Origin: Rhodopseudomonas sp. BR0M22
Lineage (GTDB): Bacteria; Pseudomonadota; Alphaproteobacteria; Rhizobiales; Xanthobacteraceae
Assembly (NCBI RefSeq): GCF_010907035.1
Contig: NZ_QUMK01000034.1
Coordinates: 1-55,843, forward strand
Length of the DNA: 55,843 nt
Direction: 5' to 3'
Shown here: piece by piece, positions 22,720 through 31,684 of the stretch
Layout: every line of letters begins with the position of its first letter
How positions within the stretch are numbered: position 1 is the first letter of the stretch
The notes under the pieces: model-generated
Databases searched by the model: none
What the model was told of the DNA's origin: nothing
What the model saw: the letters and a program-made list of their open reading frames with translations, nothing else
Program-made: the position numbers and the translations under genes

Positions 22720-25287
22720 GTGGCGCTCGGGCTCAACGTGGACCACATCATGGCCAATGAAGTGGATCTCACCTCCTGCGATCGCGAGCCGATCCACATT
22801 CCTGGACGAATTCAGCCGCACGGCTGCCTGCTCGCATGCGACGCTCAGGCGGTCCGCATCACCCGGGCGTCGCAGAATGCCGGCGCCATACTCGGCCGCG
22901 AGACGCCGCGGACAGATGAACCGCTCGCCGGCTACTTCCACGAGGACGACGCGCACGCGCTGCGCAACGCACTCGCCCAGGCTGTAGATCCGAAGCGCCC
23001 CGCCTTGATCTTCGGCTGGCACGACAGCGCGACCGGGCGCACCTTCGACGTGTCGCTGCACCGACACGACGGCACATCGATCATCGAGTTCGAACCGGCG
23101 GCAGCCGATGAAGCGGACAACCCGCTGCGGTTGACCCGGCAGATCATCGCACGCACCAAAGAGCTGCAGTCGCTCGACGAGATGATGGCGCGCGTCCCAC
23201 GCTACCTGCAGGCGATGCTCGGCTATCATCGGGTGATGATCTACCGGTTCGCCGCCGACGGTTCAGGAAAGGTGATCGGCGAAGCCAAGCGAGCCGACCT
23301 CGAGAGCTTTCTCGGTCAGCACTTCCCCGCCTCCGACATTCCGCAGCAGGCGCGTCAGCTCTACTTGAAGAACGCAATCCGGGTCATTTCGGATTCCCGC
23401 GACAGCAGCAGCCCCATCGTGCCGGAGCGCGATGCCTCCGGTGCTGCGCTCGATCTATCCTATGCGCACCTGCGCAGCGTATCGCCGATCCACCTCGAGT
23501 ATCTGCGCAACATGGGCGTCAAAGCGTCGATGTCGCTGTCGATCATCATGGACGGCGCGCTGTGGGGATTGGTCGCTTGCCATCACTACGAATCACGCAC
23601 GGTGCCGATGGCACAGCGCGTCGCCGCCGAGATGTTCGCGGATTTCTTCTCGTTGCATTTCACCGCCGTCCATCATCAACGCCGATTTCAGACATCGCTT
23701 CATACCCGGCGGACTCTCGACGGACTGATGAGCGGCATGTCGTTCGACGCGGCCGTCGATGATTTCCTGCGCGATAACCTCGAGCGGATGTCTCAACTGA
23801 TCCCCTGCGACGGCGCCGGACTCTGGATGAACGGCGTCTGGACCGCGCGCGGCTCGACTCCGCCGCCCGCAGCGCTGCCGGCCATCCTGCAATTCCTCGC
23901 CGAGCGCGACAGCACCGACATCGTCGCTACGCATGCCCTGTCGGATCGCATCGTCGCGGCGTCGGACTATGCCGGCGCCGCCGCCGGGATGCTGGCGATT
24001 CCGCTCTCTCAGACCGCGCGCGACTACCTGATGTTCTTTCGCAAGGAGCAAGTGCAGACGTTGGACTGGGCGGGCGATCCGAACAAGACCTACGACACCG
24101 GTCCGCTGGGCGATCGGCTCACCCCGCGCAAGAGCTTCGCGATTTGGAAAGAGCAGGTCGAAAAGCAATCGGTCCCTTGGAACGACGACGATCGCCAAAA
24201 CGCCGCGACCGTCCAGGTCGGGCTGCGCGAGGTGCTGCTGCGCCAAAGCGAAGTTCTCTCCGCCGAACGCAAGAAGGCGGAGGTCCGGCAACGGGTGTTG
24301 AACGAGGAACTGAACCACCGCGTCAAGAACATCCTGGCGCTGATCAAGTCGCTGGTGAATCAGCCGGTCGACGATGGTCGCTCTCTCGAAGAATTCGCAG
24401 CCGCGTTGCGCGGTCGAATCATGGCGCTGTCGTTCGCCCATGATCAGGTGGTTCGCTCCGACGGCGGCGGCGCTCTGCAGGATCTGATCCGGGCCGAGTT
24501 GTCGCCCTACCCGGCAGAACAAATCACCCTCGACGGTCCCGACATCGGCCTCGACGCGCGTGCCTATTCGGTTCTGGCCCTGGTGCTGCACGAGCTGGCC
24601 ACCAACGCGGCGAAGTACGGTGGTTTGTCGCGCAGGTCCGGACGGCTCGGGGTCGTCTGGACCGTGCGCGACGACGGTCGATGCGAGATCGAGTGGACGG
24701 AGAGCGGCGGCCCACCGGTCCGCGCGCCGAGCCGGCAAGGCTTCGGCACGGTGTTGTTGAGCCGGAGCATTCCGTTCGATCTCGGTGGAACGAGCGAGGT
24801 CGACTATGCCCCCGATGGTTTAGTGGCCAAACTGTGCATCCCCAGCAGGTTCGTCGCGCAGACGCAGCAGCGCCAGTCGGCGCCGCCGGCCAGAGACCGA
24901 TCGATCGGTGGCGGCGAGTTCGACATCTCGGCGGCCTCGATCCTGCTGGTCGAGGATCAGTTGGTGATCGCCCTCGACGCGGAAGAAATGCTTCAAGCGA
25001 TGGGCGCCAAATCGGTGATCTCGGCGTCGTCGGTGGAGGAGGCCCTGCTGGCGATTGCGCAAGCGCCGCCGACGCTGGCGATCCTCGACGTCAATCTCGG
25101 CAGCGGCAATTCACTGCCGGTTGCGGCCGAACTCGCGGCGCGGGGCATTCCGTTCATTTTCGCCACCGGCTACGGCGACACCGCAATGATCCCGACCGAT
25201 TTGCGCGAGCTGCCGATCGTGCGCAAGCCGTATTCGATCGACTCGCTCCGGGTCGCGCTGTCGGCGGTCCTCGACGCCAGCGACTGA
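22720..25287 (+). CDS. bphP: Bacteriophytochrome: PAS-GAF-PHY photosensor, HWE-type histidine kinase and receiver
   Basis: This 855-residue protein senses red/far-red light through biliverdin. The attachment Cys20 precedes E-P-I-H-I-P-G-R-I-Q-P-H-G. The PAS domain is about 25-130, GAF about 150-310 with S-D-I-P-Q-Q-A-R and S-P-I-H-L-E-Y-L-R-N-M-G-V, and PHY about 330-510 with the P-R-K-S-F tongue motif. The kinase H-box is N-H-R-V-K-N with His533, followed by H-E-L-A-T-N-A-A-K and the W-T-E motif. A receiver with Asp790 and F-A-T-G-Y, R-K-P-Y follows. The kinase resembles the HWE/HisKA_2 type. Start is a GTG at 22720 or the ATG at 22750, ten residues later. Confidence 0.93.
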   Translation: MALGLNVDHIMANEVDLTSCDREPIHIPGRIQPHGCLLACDAQAVRITRASQNAGAILGRETPRTDEPLAGYFHEDDAHALRNALAQAVDPKRPALIFGWHDSATGRTFDVSLHRHDGTSIIEFEPAAADEADNPLRLTRQIIARTKELQSLDEMMARVPRYLQAMLGYHRVMIYRFAADGSGKVIGEAKRADLESFLGQHFPASDIPQQARQLYLKNAIRVISDSRDSSSPIVPERDASGAALDLSYAHLRSVSPIHLEYLRNMGVKASMSLSIIMDGALWGLVACHHYESRTVPMAQRVAAEMFADFFSLHFTAVHHQRRFQTSLHTRRTLDGLMSGMSFDAAVDDFLRDNLERMSQLIPCDGAGLWMNGVWTARGSTPPPAALPAILQFLAERDSTDIVATHALSDRIVAASDYAGAAAGMLAIPLSQTARDYLMFFRKEQVQTLDWAGDPNKTYDTGPLGDRLTPRKSFAIWKEQVEKQSVPWNDDDRQNAATVQVGLREVLLRQSEVLSAERKKAEVRQRVLNEELNHRVKNILALIKSLVNQPVDDGRSLEEFAAALRGRIMALSFAHDQVVRSDGGGALQDLIRAELSPYPAEQITLDGPDIGLDARAYSVLALVLHELATNAAKYGGLSRRSGRLGVVWTVRDDGRCEIEWTESGGPPVRAPSRQGFGTVLLSRSIPFDLGGTSEVDYAPDGLVAKLCIPSRFVAQTQQRQSAPPARDRSIGGGEFDISAASILLVEDQLVIALDAEEMLQAMGAKSVISASSVEEALLAIAQAPPTLAILDVNLGSGNSLPVAAELAARGIPFIFATGYGDTAMIPTDLRELPIVRKPYSIDSLRVALSAVLDASD

Positions 25288-25308
25288 CGAGCGCTCCACC
25301 GCGCGAAC

Positions 25309-26028
25309 TCAGCCGATGCCGACCCCGAGCAGCCGGTCCGCCAATTCGCGGTCCGCTCTGAAGTCCGACGCCAATCCGCGCCAGACGATCCGGCCGCGCT
25401 CGACCACCAGCACCTCGTCGGCAAAATCGAGCGCGCGCTCGATCTGCTGTTCGACCAGCACCACGGTCATCTCGCCGGATTGCGCGAGCTTGACGATGGT
25501 CTCCATCAACTGATCGCAGATCACCGGCGCGAGGCCTTCGAGCGGCTCGTCGAGCAGCAGCACGCTGGGTCTGCCGAGCAGCGTCCGCGCCAGCGACAGC
25601 ATCTGCTGCTCGCCGCCCGAGAGCTGCATGCCGCCATGGTTGCGCCGCTCGGCGAGCCGCGGGAACATTGCATACACAGGCTCGAGTTCGCTTCGCGGCC
25701 GGCCTTTGAGGCCGGTGAACAGATTCTCTTCGACCGTGAGCGAGCGGAAGATGTCGCGGGTCTGCGGCACGTAGCCGAGCCCGGCGGCGGCACGGGCGAA
25801 GGTCTTGAGCCCAGTGACGTCGCGCTCGCCGAGACGCACCGAGCCGCCCTGGTGGGTGGTCAGCCCCATCAGCGTCGCCAGCAGCGTCGTCTTACCGACG
25901 CCATTGCGGCCGAGCACCGTCAGTCGCCCGCCGGCCGGCACCGAAAAGCTGATGTCGCTCAGAATGCTCACCGAGCCGTAGCCGGCGCTGAGGCCTTCGA
26001 CGTCAAGACGCGCGGCGGGCATCGGCAT
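25309..26028 (-). CDS. livF: ABC transporter ATP-binding protein, LivF type (operon 2)
   Basis: The 239-residue ATPase has Walker A G-R-N-G-V-G-K-T-T, signature L-S-G-G-E-Q-Q-M and Walker B V-L-L-L-D-E-P-L-E-G-L-A-P. The start is at one of two nearby ATGs (26028 or 26022), upstream of which it overlaps the livG stop at 26003. It is the last gene of the seven-gene Rieske/GS-like operon. Confidence 0.87.
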   Translation of the reverse strand: MPMPAARLDVEGLSAGYGSVSILSDISFSVPAGGRLTVLGRNGVGKTTLLATLMGLTTHQGGSVRLGERDVTGLKTFARAAAGLGYVPQTRDIFRSLTVEENLFTGLKGRPRSELEPVYAMFPRLAERRNHGGMQLSGGEQQMLSLARTLLGRPSVLLLDEPLEGLAPVICDQLMETIVKLAQSGEMTVVLVEQQIERALDFADEVLVVERGRIVWRGLASDFRADRELADRLLGVGIG

Positions 26029-26767
26029 AGTTTCCCAGATAGGCCGCACGGACGGCGTCGTTTTCCTTCACCTCGGCGGGGGTGCCTTCGAAGATCAGTG
26101 CGCCGTTCGCCAGCACCAGCACACGCTTTGCGAATTTGAACACCAGATCCATGTCGTGCTCGATCATCAGGATCGCGATCTCCGGCGACATCCGCCCGAT
26201 CGCTTCGAGAATCCGCGGCGACTCGTCGTGCGGCACGCCGGCGGCGGGCTCGTCGAGCACCAGCACTCGCGGCTTCATGGCGAGGCCTATCGCCAGATCG
26301 AGCAGCCGCTGCTGACCGTAAGCCAGCTTGGTCACCGGCGTCGCCGCCAGATGACCGATGCCGAGCAGACTGAGTACGCCCTGCCACTCGTCGCGGACGT
26401 CGGATCTGTCCAGGACCGAAGAGAACATCCGCCTGGTCAGACCCCGGCGCTGCATCACCGCCAGCGCGACATTCTCGGCGACCGTAAGGCTGGTGAACAG
26501 GCGCGTCACCTGGAAGGTGCGCACCAATCCGCCGCGGACGCGCTCCGGGATCGGCGCTTTGGTGACGTCCTCACCGGCCAGCAGGATGCGGCCGTCCGAC
26601 GGCGCCAGATCTCCGGAGAGCTGATTGACCAGCGTGGTCTTGCCGGCGCCGTTCGGCCCGATCAGCGCGACCCGGTCGCCACTCGCCAGCGTGAACGAGA
26701 CGTCGTCGGTGACGCGCAGGCCACCGAACGATTTCGACAGGTGCTGGACTTCGAGCAAGGTCGTCAT
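26003..26767 (-). CDS. livG: ABC transporter ATP-binding protein, LivG type (operon 2)
   Basis: The 254-residue ATPase has Walker A G-P-N-G-A-G-K-T-T, the less common signature L-A-Y-G-Q-Q-R-L and Walker B V-L-V-L-D-E-P-A-A-G-V-P. The ATG at 26765-26767 overlaps the livM stop (26764) in the classic ATGA arrangement. The longer frame to 27574 is a shadow of livM. Confidence 0.87.
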   Translation of the reverse strand: MTTLLEVQHLSKSFGGLRVTDDVSFTLASGDRVALIGPNGAGKTTLVNQLSGDLAPSDGRILLAGEDVTKAPIPERVRGGLVRTFQVTRLFTSLTVAENVALAVMQRRGLTRRMFSSVLDRSDVRDEWQGVLSLLGIGHLAATPVTKLAYGQQRLLDLAIGLAMKPRVLVLDEPAAGVPHDESPRILEAIGRMSPEIAILMIEHDMDLVFKFAKRVLVLANGALIFEGTPAEVKENDAVRAAYLGNYADARRAS

Positions 26768-27762
26768 CGCGCCGCCCTCGCCTGCCGGAAATCGCCGATC
26801 CGCCGGGTCACCTCGTTGACCAGCCCCTTGGGGAAGAACAGCACCACCACGATCAGCAGCACGCCGACCAGGATCATCCAGTGGAACGGACTGGCGGCCG
26901 AGACGTAGTGATGAAAGAGCTCGAACAGGATGGCGCCGATCAACGCGCCCCACAGATTGCCGGCGCCGCCGAGGATCAGCATGATCAGGGCTTCGGCCGA
27001 ACGTTCGAAGCTGACGCTGTCGAGCCCGATCACACCGGTGTTGATAGCGGTCAGAGCGCCGCCGAGACCGGCGACCGCGCCGGCCACGCAATACATCACC
27101 ACCAGTCGCGGATAGACCGAGACGCCGATCATCCGCGTCCGCAGCGTGTCGTCCTTGATGGCACGGCACATCAGCGCGAACGGCGAGCGCGCGAACCGCA
27201 GCAGCACGACCATGGTGATCAACAGCACGATCACCGAGAATACGTAGCCGGTGCGGCCGAACATGTCGAAATTGAAGATGCCGAACACCGGGCTCGCCGA
27301 GATGCCGGCCAGGCCGTCGCTGCCGCCGGTGATCGACGACAGCTTGTTGGCGAGCGCGGCGACGAGCTGACCGAACGCGATCGACAGCACTAGTTGCGGC
27401 AGACCGCGGAAGCGCGTCACCAGCAGGCCCGAGACCAGCCCGGTGGCCATGCCGGCAAGCGCACCGATCAGCAGCATCAGGATCGGATCGGTGACGCCGG
27501 CCAGACAGAAATTGCCGGCCGCATAGGCGCCGACGCCGAACAGCGCCGCATGGCCGAGCGTCGCGACACCGCAATAGCCGGTGACGAGATCGAGCGAGAT
27601 CACCAGGAAGGCGAGCCCGATCACGCGGGTCAGGAACGCCAGATCGTCCGGATACACGAACCAGCCGATCGCGCCGAGCACGGCGATCACCGCGGCGGCG
27701 ATCAGATCGTTGCGGAGACCGGCCCAGGCCGACGGTGCAGCGGTGACGGACAAGGTCGCCAT
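26764..27762 (-). CDS. livM: ABC transporter permease, LivM type (operon 2)
   Basis: The 332-residue multi-spanning protein has the LivM signature L-D-L-V-T-G-Y-C-G-V-A-T-L-G-H-A-A-L-F near residues 57-75. It starts 2 bp after the livH stop, and its own stop overlaps the livG start. It forms the translocation pore together with the LivH protein. Confidence 0.87.
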   Translation of the reverse strand: MATLSVTAAPSAWAGLRNDLIAAAVIAVLGAIGWFVYPDDLAFLTRVIGLAFLVISLDLVTGYCGVATLGHAALFGVGAYAAGNFCLAGVTDPILMLLIGALAGMATGLVSGLLVTRFRGLPQLVLSIAFGQLVAALANKLSSITGGSDGLAGISASPVFGIFNFDMFGRTGYVFSVIVLLITMVVLLRFARSPFALMCRAIKDDTLRTRMIGVSVYPRLVVMYCVAGAVAGLGGALTAINTGVIGLDSVSFERSAEALIMLILGGAGNLWGALIGAILFELFHHYVSAASPFHWMILVGVLLIVVVLFFPKGLVNEVTRRIGDFRQARAAR

Positions 27763-27763
27763 C

Positions 27764-28630
27764 TTAGTGCGCCTTTCCGAACAGACCGTGGGGGAAAATG
27801 TAGACGATCACGATCACCGCGACATAGAAGAAGAACTCGCCGTATTCCGGCGCCAGATACTTGCCCGTGGTGTCGGCGAGGCCGAGCAGCAGCGACGCCG
27901 CCATCGCACCGGTGACCGAGCCGGCGCCGCCGACCGAGACCACGACCAGGAACGTCACCATATAGCGCAGCGCGTAGAACGGCTCGACCGGGAGCAGCTC
28001 GGCGCCGACCACGCCGCCGAATGCCGCGAGGCCGACCGCGAGCGCGAAGGTCGCCGAATAGACGATCTGGGTGCGGATGCCGAGCGCCTCGGCCATATCG
28101 CCATTGTCGACCGCCGCGCGCAGCCGGACGCCGAATTCGGTTTTCTCGATCATCAGCCACAGCGCCACCGCGGTGACGACGCCGCAGCCGATCACGAACA
28201 GCCGGTGCGCCGGGATCATCCGGAAGCCGAGATCGAACGGCCCCTTCAGCATCTCCGGCAGCGGGATCGGCTTCGAGGTCGGGCCGAAGATGTAGTTCGC
28301 CACGCCGACGATGAAGAAGGTGATGCCGATCGTCAGCAGGATCTGGGTCAGTTCGTCGGAGCGACGATAGATCCGCCGATACAGCAGAAATTCGAACGGC
28401 ACCGAAATCACGACCGCGCCGATCACCGCGATCAGAATCGCGATCGGGTAGGACACACCGAGCGAGGTAAGCGCGAACGAGGCAAAGTAGCCGCCGATCA
28501 TCGCAAACGCGCCGTGTGCGAGATTGACCACCCGCATCAGGCCCATCATGATCGACAGACCGATCGAGATCGTGAACAGCACCATGCCGTAGGCGAGAGC
28601 GTCGGGGAGGATTCCGAGAATCGTCTGCAT
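27764..28630 (-). CDS. livH: ABC transporter permease, LivH type (operon 2)
   Basis: The 288-residue permease has the LivH signature G-L-S-I-M-M-G-L-M-R-V-V-N-L-A-H-G-A-F near residues 27-45 and about eight hydrophobic segments. I chose the ATG at 28628-28630; a GTG at 28645 is a longer alternative. A gap of about 374 bp holding a family A repeat separates it from the binding-protein gene upstream. Confidence 0.85.
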   Translation of the reverse strand: MQTILGILPDALAYGMVLFTISIGLSIMMGLMRVVNLAHGAFAMIGGYFASFALTSLGVSYPIAILIAVIGAVVISVPFEFLLYRRIYRRSDELTQILLTIGITFFIVGVANYIFGPTSKPIPLPEMLKGPFDLGFRMIPAHRLFVIGCGVVTAVALWLMIEKTEFGVRLRAAVDNGDMAEALGIRTQIVYSATFALAVGLAAFGGVVGAELLPVEPFYALRYMVTFLVVVSVGGAGSVTGAMAASLLLGLADTTGKYLAPEYGEFFFYVAVIVIVYIFPHGLFGKAH

Positions 28631-29004
28631 CACAGAGCCGCCCACGCGGACGCCACCGATCTGGTTCGATTCAATTCAGCCCTCACAACCTCACTCCCGA
28701 CTCGACTTCACGCCGCTTTGCTAGAGCGCCTCACCGATTGATAGAGGCGCTGTCGCCCATTCCACATTGCACTGTGTCCTCATCCTGAGGAGCCCGCCGT
28801 AGCCGGGCGTCTCGAAGGATGGGGCCACGCGTTCCTTGCGGCCCATGGTTCGAGACGGCGCTTCGCGCCTCCTCACCATAAGGTGGTGGTCGCGGCGACC
28901 ATCCCGACAGCCAGCCTGATTCTACGACGAACTGAACCGATCTAGTCGACAACAGCCCTCCGCGCCAAGTCACGAACCAAGCGCGAAGGGCCCAAAGTTT
29001 CGGC
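28631..29004. repeat. Gene-free gap with palindromic repeat of family A (copy 2, about 28777-28885)
   Basis: No gene is visible in this 374-bp gap between livH and its binding-protein gene. The core from 28777 to 28885 is a family A element: CCTCATCCTGAGGAGCCC, GTCTCGAAGGATGGGGCC, GGTTCGAGACGGCG and CCTCCTCACCATAAGG. It lies inside the operon, so in the mRNA it would form a hairpin between the binding-protein message and the permease message. Confidence 0.7.
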
Positions 29005-30177
29005 TTACTGCTTAACCAGTCCCCAGTCGGGCTGATCCTTGAAGGTCTCGATCTCCTTGTTGATCAGCTTGCCGTCCTGCTTCACCACTTCCCGCAGATA
29101 GACGTTCTGGGTGATGTGGCGGGTGGTCGGATCGATCGACACCGGTCCGCGCGGGCTGGTCCACTTCATGCCCTCGACCGCCTTGATCGCCTTGTCGGGA
29201 TCCTGCTTGCCGCCGGTCGCCTCGATCATCTTGTAGATCAGGCGAGCGCCGTCATAGGCCGCGACCGACGTCATGGTGATGTCGCCGAGCTTGGCACCGC
29301 CCTTTTCGAGCTGGGCCAGGAACGCCTTGTTCTCGGGCGAGTCGTGCGACACCGCGTAGTGATAGGTCGACAGAATCCCGATGCCGGAATCGCCGATGTT
29401 CGGCAGGTCAGGCTCGGTGACGACGTCGCCGGTCGACATCAGCTTCACGCCGTCCGCCTTGAGGCCGTTGTCGATATAGGCCTTGACGAAGCCGAGCGTC
29501 GGCGGGCCGGCCGGCAGGAAGGTGAAGATCATGTCGGCGCCCGAATTCTTGATGCGCTGCATGATCGGACCGAAGTCGGTAGTGGACAGCGGCATCCGGA
29601 TCGCTTCGACGACGCTGCCGCCCTCTGCCTCGAAGGTCTTTTTGAACGCCGCTTCGGCGTCGATGCCCGGACCGTAATCGCTGACCGCGATCGCGACCTT
29701 CTTGGCGCCCTTCTGCTTGGCGACCTTCGCGGCCGGCACGGTGTTCTGGAACATCGTGAACGAGGTACGGACGATGTAGGGGCTCTTCTCGGTGATCGAG
29801 GAGGTCGCCGCGTTCAGCACCACCATCGGCACCTTGGCTTCCTGCAGCAGCGGCGCCACCGCCATCGCATTCGGCGTGAAATACAGGCCGGCGATGTACT
29901 GCACCTTCTCCTTGACGATCAGTTCCTGCGCCAGCGCCTTCGACTGCGCCGGATTAGGCGAGACCTCGTCGCGATAGACGAACTCGACGGTGTGGCCGCC
30001 GACCTTGTTGCCGTGTTCGGCGACCCAGGCGTCGATGCCCATCTTGAAGTTCTGGCCGAACAGCGCATACGGCCCCGACATGGTGCCGATTACGCCGACC
30101 TTGATGGTGTCGGCGTGGGCGCCTGCCGCGACGAACGACAAGGCAGCTGCCGCGCAGACCGTTCGAAGTCCCTTCAT
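29005..30177 (-). CDS. Periplasmic branched-chain-type substrate-binding protein (operon 2)
   Basis: The 390-residue protein has a Sec signal peptide (MKGLRTV then A-A-A-A-L-S-F-V-A-A-G-A-H-A, cleavage near residue 22) and then V-G-V-I-G-T-M-S-G-P-Y-A-L-F-G. This fold binds amino acids and, in this organism group, many aromatic acids. It is encoded 45 bp downstream of the GS-like gene and ahead of the permease genes, so its ligand is probably the substrate of the Rieske or GS-like enzymes. No single ligand can be named. Confidence 0.87.
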   Translation of the reverse strand: MKGLRTVCAAAALSFVAAGAHADTIKVGVIGTMSGPYALFGQNFKMGIDAWVAEHGNKVGGHTVEFVYRDEVSPNPAQSKALAQELIVKEKVQYIAGLYFTPNAMAVAPLLQEAKVPMVVLNAATSSITEKSPYIVRTSFTMFQNTVPAAKVAKQKGAKKVAIAVSDYGPGIDAEAAFKKTFEAEGGSVVEAIRMPLSTTDFGPIMQRIKNSGADMIFTFLPAGPPTLGFVKAYIDNGLKADGVKLMSTGDVVTEPDLPNIGDSGIGILSTYHYAVSHDSPENKAFLAQLEKGGAKLGDITMTSVAAYDGARLIYKMIEATGGKQDPDKAIKAVEGMKWTSPRGPVSIDPTTRHITQNVYLREVVKQDGKLINKEIETFKDQPDWGLVKQ

Positions 30178-30222
30178 GTGTGCTTCCTCTCCTCTGGCTG
30201 ACGAAATTGGTGCCGCTGACCG

Positions 30223-31653
30223 CTAGAACATCTCGAAATATTCGCGCTGCTCCCATTCGGTGACTTCCGCCTGGAAACGCTCGATCTCGGCATTCTTGAT
30301 GAAGGTGTAGTAGTCGATGAACCCGTCGCCCATCGTGGTTCGGAAGAACGGATCGTCGCGCAGCGCGAAGATCGCCTCGCGCAGCGATTTCGGCAATAGG
30401 TCGGCTTGGGTCTCGTAAGGCGTGTCCGCCGACGGGCCGGGATCGAGCTTGCGATCGACGCCGTCGAGGCCAGACAGGATCTGCGAGGCCATATACAGAT
30501 ACGGATTGGCAGCCGGCTCGCCGACCCGGTTTTCCATCCGGGTGGCGCGATCGCCCGGCCCACCGAGCACGCGGATCATCACGCCGCGATTGTCACGGCC
30601 CCAGATCGCGCGATCCGGCGCCAGCGAATACGAGCGATAGCGCTTGTAGCCGTTGATCGTCGGCGTGGTGAACACCGTCGCGGCGCGGGCGTGATGCAAC
30701 AGACCGGCGAGATAGTGCCTGCCGAGATCGGACAGCACCTCGGTCTGCGACACGAAGGCGTTGCTGCCGTCGGTACGCGACACCAGCGACTGATGCAGGT
30801 GCCAGCCGGACGACACCACGTTGGGAATCTTCGGCCGGCACATGAAGGTGGCGTGATAGCCGTGGCGCCGGCAGATCTGCTTCACGGCGCTGCGGAACAG
30901 CACCATCAGGTCGGCCGGCATCAGCCCGACGGTCGGCTGGAAGGTGAACTCGCACTGGCTCGGCCCGAACTCGACTTCCATCGAGCGCAGCGGCAGGCCG
31001 AGCGCCATCACGTCGTGCCGGATCAGGTCGAGCACCGGCTCGATCTGATCGTAGCGCTGCTCGGTGAGATACTGATAGCCGTGCGACAGCAGGCTGACGG
31101 CCGGCGGCTCACCGGGCTGGCCGGCGTGCTCCGGCGACATCATCACGTCGTCGAGCTTGAAGACGTGGAATTCGACCTCGAGCCCGGCCATGTAGTCGTA
31201 GCCGCGGTCGGCGAGCTGCTTCAGCACCGATCGGTAGAGGCCGCGCGTTGCGAACGGCACCGGCTGACCATTGCCGAAATACAGATCGCACAGCACCCAG
31301 CCGGTCTTCGGCGCCCAGGGCAGGACGCGGAAGGTGGTCGGGTCAGGCAGCATGATGGCGTCGGCGCCGCCTTCCATCTCCTTGATGCCGAAGCCGCCGC
31401 CGGCCTTGAACACCGGAAACACGGTGCGGTGCGAGGTGTCCTTGCACAGCATCGTGGTGGTGATCGAAGCACCGCTGTCGAGGCAATTCAGTGCCTCGGC
31501 GGTGATCAACGTCTTGCCACGCAAGATGCCGTGCTGGTCGGGGAACGAGAACCGGATGGTCTCGAGCCCCTGCTCCTCGGCGATCCGCCGTACCCGCGCC
31601 GCCGCTTCGATCTGCTCGTCGGACCAGAGGCCGTATTTCTCAACCAGACTCAA
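30223..31653 (-). CDS. Glutamine-synthetase-like ligase (gamma-glutamylamide synthetase family)
   Basis: The 476-residue enzyme has the GS catalytic pattern: G-L-E-V-E-F near residues 157-162, E-V-E-F-G-P-S-Q-C-E at 226-235, S-G-W-H-L-H-Q-S near 282-289 and R-M-E-N-R-V-G-E-P-A-A-N-P-Y-L near 400. Relatives such as PuuA, AtdA1/TdnQ and IpuC join glutamate to an amine using ATP. Here it sits beside a Rieske oxygenase, as in aniline degradation, so gamma-glutamylation of an amine is likely. It starts at a TTG behind GAGGATCG, 31 bp after the oxygenase stop. Confidence 0.82.
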   Translation of the reverse strand: MSLVEKYGLWSDEQIEAAARVRRIAEEQGLETIRFSFPDQHGILRGKTLITAEALNCLDSGASITTTMLCKDTSHRTVFPVFKAGGGFGIKEMEGGADAIMLPDPTTFRVLPWAPKTGWVLCDLYFGNGQPVPFATRGLYRSVLKQLADRGYDYMAGLEVEFHVFKLDDVMMSPEHAGQPGEPPAVSLLSHGYQYLTEQRYDQIEPVLDLIRHDVMALGLPLRSMEVEFGPSQCEFTFQPTVGLMPADLMVLFRSAVKQICRRHGYHATFMCRPKIPNVVSSGWHLHQSLVSRTDGSNAFVSQTEVLSDLGRHYLAGLLHHARAATVFTTPTINGYKRYRSYSLAPDRAIWGRDNRGVMIRVLGGPGDRATRMENRVGEPAANPYLYMASQILSGLDGVDRKLDPGPSADTPYETQADLLPKSLREAIFALRDDPFFRTTMGDGFIDYYTFIKNAEIERFQAEVTEWEQREYFEMF

Positions 31654-31684
31654 CGTTCGATCCTCGATCCGTTGCCGCGCCGTC

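Noticed and set aside
26768-27574. N-terminal extension of the LivG gene (frame to 27574)
   Set aside because: It is an out-of-frame reading of livM. The ATG at 26765-26767 overlaps the livM stop and begins exactly at the ATPase domain.
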